64,000 bases of DNA, taken from contig DDCB01000035.1 in NCBI GenBank assembly GCA_002335425.1, positions 56,860 through 120,859 on the forward strand, in the 5' to 3' direction. This stretch comes from Chthonomonas sp. UBA2017 (lineage in GTDB: Bacteria > Armatimonadota > Fimbriimonadia > Fimbriimonadales > Fimbriimonadaceae). Below are positions 16,621 through 23,956 of the stretch, piece by piece. Positions within the stretch are counted from its first letter, which is position 1; each line of letters begins with the position of its first letter. Position numbers and translations under genes: made by a program. Under the pieces are notes generated by a model. That model saw nothing but the letters and a program-made list of their open reading frames with translations, was not told the DNA's origin and searched no databases.

Positions 16621-18156
16621 TTAATGCCGAAACCTTCGAACTCCGGTGAGAACCATCGCCAGGCCCAGGGCATCTGCCGCCGCGATGACATCCGGGTCTT
16701 TCTTGCTTCCGCCCGGCTGGACCACGGCCCGGATGCCAGCTTGGGCTGCGGTCTCGATCGAATCTGGGAACGGAAAGAATGCGTCGCTGGCCAAAACTGC
16801 GCCTGGGGCTCGGTCTCCCGCTTGCTCCAACGCCAGGCGGACCGACTGGACGCGGTTCATCTGACCCGCCCCACACCCGTACATCGCCTGGGGACCGCCC
16901 ACGACAATCGCGTTCGATTTCACATGGGCCACGATCGCCCATTGAAAACGCAGGGCAGCCCACTCGTCGTCCGTTGGAGTGCGCTGACTGGCGACGGTCC
17001 ACTCATGCTCAGGCAGTTCGTCTCCGGATTGGACCAGCCATCCTCCTCGGATCGCTCGGATATTCAGATCAGCTTTTCTTGGCGAAACTTGAACACAGAC
17101 GAGTCGGACATCGTGGCCCCAACCACTCCGAGACTGAAAGACCTCCAGCGCGGCCGGGGTGAATCCGTCTGCCAAAACGACCTCAAGAAAATTCCCCTTC
17201 TCCGTTGCGGCGAGGGCACCCTCTTCATCCAACTCGCCATGAAAGGCGGCGATTCCGCCGAATGCAGAGATCGGGTCGGACTGCCGGGCCAAGCGATAGC
17301 TTTCGCCGAGCGACGACCCGAGCGCGGCCCCACAGGGATTGCCGTGCTTGATGATCGCGCACGATCCCGGGGGCAGATCCGAAACCAGCTCCCACGCCGC
17401 GTCGCCGTCCAGGAGGTTGTTGTAGCTCAGCTCTTTGCCCCAAAGTTGCTGGCCGTGAGCCAGGCCCGCTTCCGCCAGTGGAGACTGATAAAGGGCAGCT
17501 TCTTGATGCGGATTTTCGCCGTAGCGAAGTCTCTGGCGAAGTCGGCTGCCCCGCACCAAGGTCGGCTGGAACGGAGAATCTCCGAGGCGATCGCTCAGGT
17601 ATTCGGCAATGATCGAGTCGTAGTACGCCGTGTGGCGAAACGCCTTCGCCTGCAGGCTTGGTCTCAGGCTCGCCAACGAGCTAGTCCTAGCGGCGGCCAG
17701 AACGTCGTCATAATCGGCCGGATCGGTGACGACCGCGACATGGGCGGCATTTTTGGCGGCGGCCCGAATCATCGCCGGCCCTCCAATGTCGATCGACTCG
17801 ATCGCCGCTTCGAATGTGTGAGGCCCTTGAACGGTCTTTTCGAATTGATAAAGATTAATGACTAAAACTTGAATGGATTGCAATCCAGAGTCGGCGAGTT
17901 GGCGAACATGATCCGGGTTGTTGAGATCGGCCAAGAGTCCGGCATGCACCGCTGGATGGAGAGTCTTCACTCGGCCATCCAGCATCTCGCCAAAGCCGGT
18001 CAGCTCGCCGACCTCGGTCACCGGGAGGCCCGACGTTCGAAGGGCTTGTGCAGTTCCTCCTGTACTAAGAAGCTCATAGCCCAGCTCTTGGAGCCCTTGA
18101 GCCAGCGAGACAATGCCGGTTTTGTCGGTGACGGAGAGGAGCGCGCGCAGCTTCAT
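16621..18156 (-). CDS. purH: Bifunctional AICAR formyltransferase / IMP cyclohydrolase
   Basis: 511 aa, full length. The N-terminal MGS-like cyclohydrolase domain (about 1-195) begins RALLSVTDKTGIVSLAQ and contains KTLHPAVHAGLLAD. The C-terminal formyltransferase domain has AIIKHGNPCGAALG with the catalytic Lys-His, SDAFFPFPDSIE, AVVQPGGSKKDP and the end VLTGVRRFRH. It catalyses the last two steps of purine synthesis, AICAR to IMP. CATAAT ends 11 nt before the ATG, suggesting its own leaderless promoter; the upstream rpmGF operon ends with a terminator in the gap. Confidence 0.97.
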   Translation of the reverse strand: MKLRALLSVTDKTGIVSLAQGLQELGYELLSTGGTAQALRTSGLPVTEVGELTGFGEMLDGRVKTLHPAVHAGLLADLNNPDHVRQLADSGLQSIQVLVINLYQFEKTVQGPHTFEAAIESIDIGGPAMIRAAAKNAAHVAVVTDPADYDDVLAAARTSSLASLRPSLQAKAFRHTAYYDSIIAEYLSDRLGDSPFQPTLVRGSRLRQRLRYGENPHQEAALYQSPLAEAGLAHGQQLWGKELSYNNLLDGDAAWELVSDLPPGSCAIIKHGNPCGAALGSSLGESYRLARQSDPISAFGGIAAFHGELDEEGALAATEKGNFLEVVLADGFTPAALEVFQSRSGWGHDVRLVCVQVSPRKADLNIRAIRGGWLVQSGDELPEHEWTVASQRTPTDDEWAALRFQWAIVAHVKSNAIVVGGPQAMYGCGAGQMNRVQSVRLALEQAGDRAPGAVLASDAFFPFPDSIETAAQAGIRAVVQPGGSKKDPDVIAAADALGLAMVLTGVRRFRH

Positions 18157-18191
18157 GGGGCGAGTTCATTATGGCCATACGGACTGGGGAA

Positions 18192-18229
18192 AAGGAAAAG
18201 CCCCTCGACCCGAGTGGAATCGAGGGGCT
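18192..18229 (-). terminator. Intrinsic terminator of the rpmG-rpmF operon
   Basis: On the minus strand AGCCCCTCGA (18229-18220) pairs with TCGAGGGGCT (18208-18199), followed by TTTTCCTTT. It separates rpmF from purH. Confidence 0.9.
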
Positions 18230-18246
18230 GATGAGGGGCGAAAACC

Positions 18247-18432
18247 TTAGTCTTTGTAGCCTGGAAGTCGGCGGCCTTTGTAGTAGCCATCCGGCGAGGC
18301 GTTGTGCCGCTTGTGCAGCGGGAACGAGGTGCCTTGTTGGCGGTTGAGCGAGACCTCTGGCATTTCGGTCACGTAGTGAGTGCGGCGCTTGGCGGTTCGA
18401 GCGTGGCTATGGCGGCGTTTTGGATTCGGCAT
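18247..18432 (-). CDS. rpmF: Large ribosomal subunit protein bL32, zinc-free form
   Basis: 61 aa. The N-terminus PNPKRRHSHARTAKRRTHY is the bL32 signature and the C-terminal region ASPDGYYKGRRL corresponds to the family's CPSCGYYKGR, with both Cys replaced; the first Cys pair is also missing. It is therefore a zinc-independent C-minus form. It is the second gene of an operon with rpmG, 12 nt downstream of that stop codon, and ends at a terminator. Confidence 0.93.
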   Translation of the reverse strand: MPNPKRRHSHARTAKRRTHYVTEMPEVSLNRQQGTSFPLHKRHNASPDGYYKGRRLPGYKD

Positions 18433-18444
18433 CTCGTCAGTCCC

Positions 18445-18615
18445 TTACTTCTTCTCTCGGTGAACGGTGTGGCGGCGCAGGTCCGGATTGTACTTCTTCA
18501 GTTCCAGTCGGTCCGGGGTGTTGCGCTTGTTCTTGGTCGTCACGACGTAATGCTTGTTGTCTTCCGTACACACCAGCCGGACGATTTCGCGGATTTCGCC
18601 TTTTTTCTTTGCCAT
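18445..18615 (-). CDS. rpmG: Large ribosomal subunit protein bL33, zinc-free form
   Basis: 56 aa, start ATG at 18615 preceded by AAAGGA. Sequence features: AKKKGEIREIVRLVCTEDN, HYVVTTKNKRNTPDRLELKK and the basic end RRHTVHREKK, all characteristic of bL33. Only one Cys remains, so the usual zinc-binding Cys pairs are absent. A good sigma-70-type promoter lies upstream (18678-18707). rpmF follows 12 nt downstream. The protein binds near the E site of the large subunit (family knowledge). Confidence 0.95.
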   Translation of the reverse strand: MAKKKGEIREIVRLVCTEDNKHYVVTTKNKRNTPDRLELKKYNPDLRRHTVHREKK

Positions 18616-18677
18616 ACCGAATCGAGTTCCTTTGAAAATGGAGGCGGTCTCGCACTTTCGTCGAGCCGCAAACCGAG

Positions 18678-18707
18678 AGTATAGCCGATACTTTTGGCCC
18701 GGTGCAA
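18678..18707 (-). promoter_or_regulatory. Sigma-70-type promoter of rpmG-rpmF
   Basis: Minus strand: -35 TTGCAC (18707-18702), 18-nt spacer, -10 TATACT (18683-18678). The leader to the rpmG ATG is about 55 nt and carries the Shine-Dalgarno sequence AAAGGA. Confidence 0.7.
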
Positions 18708-18712
18708 CCGTC

Positions 18713-20164
18713 TTACCCTCTTCCGGGTAAGGCCTGAGGATCGGGCCGGGGCTTGGGGCACCAGAGGACTAGGGCACCCACGTAAAACGCGAAGACCCAT
18801 CCGACGCCGAACGGCGGGACGCTGATCGCCGACCAACTGGGATCGCCCATCGCTCGGACCATCATGATGAGATAGCCGGTCAGGGGCTCCACCACCAGCC
18901 GCATCAAGCCCGCTCCGATCGCCTCACCGAGTGGGGTCAGTCCGCTGATCAGCCACGCTCCCAAAGCCGCTAGCATGATCGGTAACAGCACAAATCCAAT
19001 CGCCAGGTTCGCCACGATCGAAATCAAACTCACCCGACCAAAGATGAACGCGATGATCGGGATTGAGGCGACCGTCGCAACGAGACTCGCGACCAGACCG
19101 AACCGAGCGGATTGAACGAGGCTCGACAGGTAGTCCTGGGGCGATGTCTCCGGCAGTCTCGCAAAGAAAACCAGCGATCCGACGATGGTGAACGAGAGCT
19201 GGAAGCTAATATCGCGGAGCACTTCGGGAATCCAAATCAGGTGCAGAACCGCCGCAAACGCCCAAGCCGAGATCGGGTCGCCCTGCCGCCGAAAAAGATA
19301 GGCCCACGCAACGAGCAGCGCCATGAGCACCGCCCGAACCGCCGGAGCTCGGAAACCGGCAGCGGCCGCGTAGAGAAACAGCAATCCGGTCAAAATCAGC
19401 AACATCACCCAACGAGGGACCGGCAATGGCCGAAGGAGCACGCCCAACGCCAACGCGACGATCATCACATGAACGCCCGAAGTCGAGATGATGTGAATGG
19501 TTCCTGAGTTTGCCAGAGCCTCGCGAAACTCGGTCGATAGCTCGGCATCTACGTTGAAGCACAGCGCGTCGACGACGTTGGCCGCGCGGTCTTCGAGCAT
19601 CGCATCGGTGTAACTGACAAACCGATGCCTCAGATCGAGCCCCCATCGCCAGAAAAAGAGCCCCCGTTGGAGCACTTCTGGCGGCTCGGTCGGCTGAAGA
19701 GTCGCGGCGACTCCCCAGTTCAGCCAGTATTTTCGAGTCGGAGTCGGAAGAGACTTGAACTGGCCTTCGATCCGAACGAGGTCGCCCAAGCTGAGATCGG
19801 TTCCTCGCTCGACCTGCAACAGGAGCCGCTCGGACCCTGAACGGACGATCATCCGCATGCCTTTGCGAGTGTTTTGCGGAACCTGGACCACCTGGACAAC
19901 CCCCCGAAATTCACCGAGGTCCGTGCGCTCTGTGGGTACCGGAGCCGGGGCTCGGATCAAACCCAAGATCAGACCCAGTCCCAGCGCGAGCCAGGCGGAG
20001 CGAGTCCGACAAAGGAACGCTAATGCCGCCAGTCCCACAATCGCCGCCGGTGCCTGACGAACGAGCATCCCGAGGATGAGGGCCAGAAGAAGGAGGAGCA
20101 ACGGACGGGCTGACCACTCGCGGGCTCGTTCGGCGAAAGGTCGCCACGTGAGCAGAGCGTCCAC
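18713..20164 (-). CDS. comEC: ComEC/Rec2-type competence DNA channel protein (no C-terminal MBL domain)
   Basis: 483 aa starting at GTG 20164. An N-terminal pair of membrane helices, then the extracytoplasmic DUF4131/OB-like region (FRGVVQVVQVPQ, LGDLVRIEGQFKSLPTPTRK), then the competence domain with ANSGTIHIISTSGVHVMIVA, FRAPAVRAVLMAL and ISAWAFAAVLHLIWIP. The family carries single-stranded DNA across the membrane. Many homologues reach about 750 aa with a C-terminal metallo-beta-lactamase nuclease domain; this one ends after the last helices, so a nuclease would have to come from another gene. Last gene of the recF-dciA-comEC operon, 5 bp after dciA. Confidence 0.9.
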   Translation of the reverse strand: MDALLTWRPFAERAREWSARPLLLLLLALILGMLVRQAPAAIVGLAALAFLCRTRSAWLALGLGLILGLIRAPAPVPTERTDLGEFRGVVQVVQVPQNTRKGMRMIVRSGSERLLLQVERGTDLSLGDLVRIEGQFKSLPTPTRKYWLNWGVAATLQPTEPPEVLQRGLFFWRWGLDLRHRFVSYTDAMLEDRAANVVDALCFNVDAELSTEFREALANSGTIHIISTSGVHVMIVALALGVLLRPLPVPRWVMLLILTGLLFLYAAAAGFRAPAVRAVLMALLVAWAYLFRRQGDPISAWAFAAVLHLIWIPEVLRDISFQLSFTIVGSLVFFARLPETSPQDYLSSLVQSARFGLVASLVATVASIPIIAFIFGRVSLISIVANLAIGFVLLPIMLAALGAWLISGLTPLGEAIGAGLMRLVVEPLTGYLIMMVRAMGDPSWSAISVPPFGVGWVFAFYVGALVLWCPKPRPDPQALPGRG

Positions 20165-20169
20165 AAGGG

Positions 20170-20478
20170 CTACTCTTCGGACTTGGCCGGGAAGTTCTTC
20201 ACGCTCACGCGAAGATCGTTGAACAAACGAGCGTCGTTGGCTCGGTCGTTGAGCCGGGCGAGCAAGGTCTCCTTTCGGATTCGAATCTCGTTCGCCCAGG
20301 CTGATCCGGTCGCGGCAACAAAGAGTACGCCTCGGTCGTATTTTTCAGGCTGGGCGTGGAGATTCAGGGGCTGCCCGAGAATCTCGTCCCAGCCTCGAAG
20401 GGCGAGTTGGGCGCGTCCGGTTCGAAGAACTTCTCGTTGTTCCAGAGCATGACCCATCAGGTCTGAGAGCTTTCTCAT
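20170..20478 (-). CDS. DciA-like protein (DUF721)
   Basis: 102 aa. The pattern W.EILGQPLNLHAQPEKYDRG followed by LFVAATGSAWANEIRIRKETLL matches DUF721, a KH-like fold. In other bacteria DciA (DUF721) loads or interacts with the replicative helicase DnaB; the short length here, KH-like domain only, is common. Its start overlaps the recF stop (ATGA) and comEC follows, an arrangement that suggests a replication role. A nucleic-acid-binding protein of other purpose cannot be excluded. Confidence 0.8.
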   Translation of the reverse strand: MRKLSDLMGHALEQREVLRTGRAQLALRGWDEILGQPLNLHAQPEKYDRGVLFVAATGSAWANEIRIRKETLLARLNDRANDARLFNDLRVSVKNFPAKSEE

Positions 20479-21560
20479 TCCGACACTTTTCCTTGCTCAA
20501 TGACGATTCGGCGAGCGTGCGAGCCGAGCTCGGCGCCTGCTTGAGCGGCGTCAGTACAGGTTAGCACGACTTGTCCGGCTTCTTGGGCAACAATTTCGAT
20601 CAATTTTTGTCGCCGGTCGTGGTCGAGGTCGGAAAAAATGTCGTCGAGCAGCAGCACAGGCGATTGGCCCAAGCTTTGTTCCAGGAATCGAAAGACCGCG
20701 AGCTTGAGCGCGATCACGGCCGTTCGCTGCTGGCCTTGAGAACCGTATCGGCGGGCGTCTTTTTGGTCGATGCAAAGGATCCACTCATCGCGATGCGGCC
20801 CGAGCGACGTGCTCCCCCGCTGGATGTCTCGTTCTCGAGATTCGGCCAGTCGGTCGGCGATCTCGGCGGCGTCGAGTCCGGCCAAAGTGCTTTCGAGCTC
20901 TAAGGTGATGCTCTCGCCCGAGCCGAGCTGGGCATGGCGAGCTTGAATCTCCGGCTTGAGATCGGCCAAGTATCGCTCTCGATGGAGGGAAATATGCTCG
21001 GCCGAGACGCTCATTGTCATCTCCCAGGGAACAAACAAGGAGGCTTCGACGGGTTCTTTCTGGGCGAGCTTGAGGAGAGAATTTCGTTGGGCTAGGGCCT
21101 GCTTGTAGGCCGAAAACTGGGTGAGATAGCGAGGGTAAATCTGGCTCAAATGGAGGTCCAAAAAGGCGCGTCGCTCGCTCGGTTCACCTCGCAGGATCGG
21201 GAGGTCGCTTGCGCTGAAGGCGACGACTGGGACTCGTCCCAGAAGGTCACTCGCTTTGGGCAAGCTTTGGCCGTTGATACTGGCCGACTTCCGTCCACTC
21301 AGGAAGATGTCAAGCGAGACCGAAGTTCGCCCTTCGGCCAAAGTCACCTCGATATGAGCCGACGAAGCTCCCTGCCGAATCGCCTCATGATCTCGCATGC
21401 CTCGCAATCGCTTGCCGGTCCCGATGAAGTAGATCGCCTCCAACAAGTTCGTTTTTCCTTGGGCGTTCTTCCCGACGATGAGGTTGAATCCCGGTTCGAG
21501 CTGAAGATCCAGGGCTTCGAAGTTTCGAAAATCTCTCAGCTTCAGTCGGTCGAGGTGCAT
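20475..21560 (-). CDS. recF: DNA replication/repair protein RecF
   Basis: 361 aa from the ATG at 21560, preceded by GGGGGA. The start HLDRLKLRDFRNFEAL is typical of RecF. Walker A is VGKNAQGKTNLLEA, followed by the RecF segment FSASDLPILRGEPSERRAFL, the ABC signature-like QGQQRTAVIALKLA and Walker B LLLDDIFSDLD. Family role: loading of RecA at gaps via RecOR. recF is often next to dnaA and dnaN at the chromosomal origin; here neither is present but the 270-bp region upstream has origin-like features. It is the first gene of a probable recF-dciA-comEC operon. Confidence 0.96.
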   Translation of the reverse strand: MHLDRLKLRDFRNFEALDLQLEPGFNLIVGKNAQGKTNLLEAIYFIGTGKRLRGMRDHEAIRQGASSAHIEVTLAEGRTSVSLDIFLSGRKSASINGQSLPKASDLLGRVPVVAFSASDLPILRGEPSERRAFLDLHLSQIYPRYLTQFSAYKQALAQRNSLLKLAQKEPVEASLFVPWEMTMSVSAEHISLHRERYLADLKPEIQARHAQLGSGESITLELESTLAGLDAAEIADRLAESRERDIQRGSTSLGPHRDEWILCIDQKDARRYGSQGQQRTAVIALKLAVFRFLEQSLGQSPVLLLDDIFSDLDHDRRQKLIEIVAQEAGQVVLTCTDAAQAGAELGSHARRIVIEQGKVSE

Positions 21561-21828
21561 GAGATTTCCCCCGTTCTCTTTCCCCAAGAAAAGAGAGAAT
21601 TGAAAAGATAGATTGTTATTAAGGGAAAGTTGTCGTGTGGAAAACCGAGAACGTCCGAGCCTAGGCATCGAAAAGAAGAATATATATTGAGCCTAGAGGA
21701 GGCCAGTATCAGTATTCCTACGGTGTGGAAAACGGTGTAGAAAACTAGAAAAGCTTTCCCCGTTCTGTCTGGGTTTCCCCCAACCGGAAGCATGGGGAAA
21801 GTTTGTCCACCGCGTTTCCCCATCTCTC
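21561..21828. other. Origin-like intergenic region upstream of recF
   Basis: 268 bp with no gene. On the minus strand it contains TTTTCCACA at 21644-21636 and at 21732-21724 and TTTTCTACA at 21744-21736, close to the DnaA box used in cyanobacteria. A short AT-rich stretch (21670-21688) is flanked by direct repeats GAGCCTAG at 21657-21664 and 21689-21696. TTTCCCC/GGGGAAA motifs recur, including an inverted pair at 21792-21800 and 21815-21823. It must also hold the recF promoter. Confidence 0.4.
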
Positions 21829-22581
21829 TCACAAGAGCCCGTGGATTCGGCCGTACCGCATGATGACGGCCTCCATCAGGTAGATCGGGTGGACGTTGGA
21901 GATCGGGTCGATCTGGTGCTTTTTGGCGAACGGCTCCCAGATTTCGGCAAGCATTCGCCGCTGAACGAACGGGCCGAGTTCGGGAAATCGGTCGCAAAGC
22001 CGCTTGATCGCGAAATACTCTTCTTGGGTCATGCGCCGTAGTTCCCCGACATGGGCCTCAAAAGGGTGAAGCCCGAACTTATGGGGAGAAGGGGCAAACC
22101 GAGGCACCGCTTTTGGTTCGGTCACCACCAACGTGCCGGCGGCGAGATCGCCGAGCCGCTGGGATTTCCGATTCATGAAGATGGTGATGATCCCGACCCC
22201 ATAAAGGACGGGCAGAAAGTCAGCGGGCCGGAGGAGGTTGCGAAAGAAGGCGGCGGTAAAGGTGACCGGTGTCCCATCCACCATCCGAACGCGGATCGAT
22301 GCAGCTTTTTTGCCCAAAGTTTGACCGTTCCAGAGCCCTTCGAAGAGGCTATTGTAGATCAGAAATCCGAACGTCGTGGCAAACGTCAAGATGCCCAGCG
22401 CGAGTCCCTCGGAGATCATCCCCAATAACATCGTCAGTCGCATCAAAAGATAGAGCAGAAAAACAACGACGATGATGTCGATGATCGCCGCCATCGCTCG
22501 GCTTCCGAGGGATGCGAGTCGGACTTGGACCACCACCTTGTCGGGTGTCAGCAAAGAAAAGTCGTTGACCACCACCTTCAA
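21829..22581 (-). CDS. RDD family membrane protein
   Basis: 250 aa starting at TTG 22581. After a short N-terminus (VNDFSLLTPDKVVVQVRLAS) comes the RDD domain: LGSRAMAAIIDIIVVVFLLY (with the R and D of the name), a second helix ILTFATTFGFLIYNSLFEGL, WNGQTLGKKAASIRVRMVDG, and a third helix ending in GDLAAGTLVV. The C-terminal 90 residues are soluble and helical (MTQEEYFAIKRLCDRFPELG). Function unknown; some RDD proteins are linked to ion transport. Divergent from the DUF58 gene, which often accompanies RDD or stage-II-sporulation-like genes. Confidence 0.85.
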   Translation of the reverse strand: MKVVVNDFSLLTPDKVVVQVRLASLGSRAMAAIIDIIVVVFLLYLLMRLTMLLGMISEGLALGILTFATTFGFLIYNSLFEGLWNGQTLGKKAASIRVRMVDGTPVTFTAAFFRNLLRPADFLPVLYGVGIITIFMNRKSQRLGDLAAGTLVVTEPKAVPRFAPSPHKFGLHPFEAHVGELRRMTQEEYFAIKRLCDRFPELGPFVQRRMLAEIWEPFAKKHQIDPISNVHPIYLMEAVIMRYGRIHGLL

Positions 22582-22623
22582 TCTACCCTTGATTCCTGGT
22601 TGCGGTTAAACTAACTTCGAGAA

Positions 22624-23934
22624 ATGATTGTCCCGACTCGCAAGACGCTTTGGCTGTTCGCTGCGGGATTCTTGTTGGCCCCTTTGGCCTTCTGGATTCC
22701 GGGGGCGGAGAGGCTCTTGTGGGCCTATAACGGGGTCCTGCTGATCCTGGTCGTGGGAAGCTCGCGACTGGTCCCGCCGGCGTCGGCGATCTCGATTCAG
22801 CGACGCTTTGACCCCGTGCTCTCAAACCGAGTTGAAAACTGGGTGCACATGACGCTGGCCAATGAGAGCCCCGTGCCGTTGCGAGGCCGGATTCGGGACG
22901 AAGCCCCCGAGGGATTTGGGGTGGAAGGCAACGAACGAGACTTCTCGATTTCTCCAGGCAAAGAGGCTCACTGGAGCTATAAAGTCCGGCCGTTTGTTCG
23001 AGGTCCGAACGAATTTCGGGGCACTTATGTTCGGCTCAAGGCTCCGCTGGGGCTATGTGAGGTCGATCGTCGGATCGATCCGGGCCAACCGCTTCGGGTT
23101 TACCCGAGTGTGCTCGCGCTCAAGGAGTTTGAGCTCCTGAAGCAGCGGGGCCGATTGAACCTGATGGGGATCCGTAAGGCGCGCATCAAGGGCCTTGGCA
23201 CGGAGTTTCAGTCTCTTCGCGATTATCAGGATGATGACTATCGCCGAATCGACTGGAAAGCTTCGGCTCGGCGGAACAAACTCGTGGTTCGTGACTATGA
23301 GGTCGAACGGAACCAGGCCGTGTTGGTGTGCTTGGATGTCGGTCGGCGAATGCTCAGCGAGGTCGACGGCGTCGCCAAAATCGACTTCATGCTGGATGCG
23401 GCGCTGATGCTGGTACATGCGGCGAACGTGGGCGGGGACCAGACAGGGCTGATCGTCTTTTCCGACGCGGTGAAAAGGTACGTGCCCCCAAAGAAAGGTC
23501 GCCATCAATCCGGCGTGATTTTGGATACGATCCATGCCTTGCTCGCCGAGCCGGTGGAGTCAAATTACCAGGCGGCGATGGCGTATTTAGGCTCGCGGTG
23601 GAAGCGCCGCTCGCTGGTGGTCGTCTTTACGGACGCCGAAAACGACGATCAAGCGCGAGATTTGGTCGCTGCGCTGAGCCCGATTGCCAAGCGCCACTTG
23701 GTCTTTGTCGTTCGGGTCTCGGACCCGCGGCTGAAGGAGATGGCAGAGCTGCAAGTGACGGGGATGGACAATCTGTATCAGAAAGCGGCCTCATCTTGGT
23801 ATTTTTCTGAGCGGAGGCAAGCAGATTCTCGGCTTCGCGCGGCCAATCTTCAGAGCATTGAGGCCGAGCCCCAAGACCTTTCGGCTGCGCTCGTCACGGC
23901 CTACCTTCACGCAAAAGCAACACACGCGATCTAA
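22624..23934 (+). CDS. DUF58 domain protein (von Willebrand-like)
   Basis: 436 aa. Two N-terminal hydrophobic segments (about 7-45) are followed by a beta-rich region and the DUF58 core: GTEFQSLRDYQDDDYRRIDW followed by KASARRNKLVVRDYEVERN, then VLVCLDVGRRM, which resembles a vWA metal-binding site. Such genes commonly sit beside MoxR-type AAA ATPases and transglutaminase genes; here the neighbour is an RDD gene in the opposite direction. Role unknown, probably cell-envelope or protein-complex assembly. TAAACT ends 11 nt before the ATG and may be a -10 box. Confidence 0.88.
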   Translation: MIVPTRKTLWLFAAGFLLAPLAFWIPGAERLLWAYNGVLLILVVGSSRLVPPASAISIQRRFDPVLSNRVENWVHMTLANESPVPLRGRIRDEAPEGFGVEGNERDFSISPGKEAHWSYKVRPFVRGPNEFRGTYVRLKAPLGLCEVDRRIDPGQPLRVYPSVLALKEFELLKQRGRLNLMGIRKARIKGLGTEFQSLRDYQDDDYRRIDWKASARRNKLVVRDYEVERNQAVLVCLDVGRRMLSEVDGVAKIDFMLDAALMLVHAANVGGDQTGLIVFSDAVKRYVPPKKGRHQSGVILDTIHALLAEPVESNYQAAMAYLGSRWKRRSLVVVFTDAENDDQARDLVAALSPIAKRHLVFVVRVSDPRLKEMAELQVTGMDNLYQKAASSWYFSERRQADSRLRAANLQSIEAEPQDLSAALVTAYLHAKATHAI

Positions 23935-23956
23935 CGCTCGTCTTTAACCCCAACCG

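Noticed and set aside
16603..17865. 420-codon plus-strand frame opposite purH
   Set aside because: purH is unmistakable on the minus strand. The plus frame has no recognisable motif.
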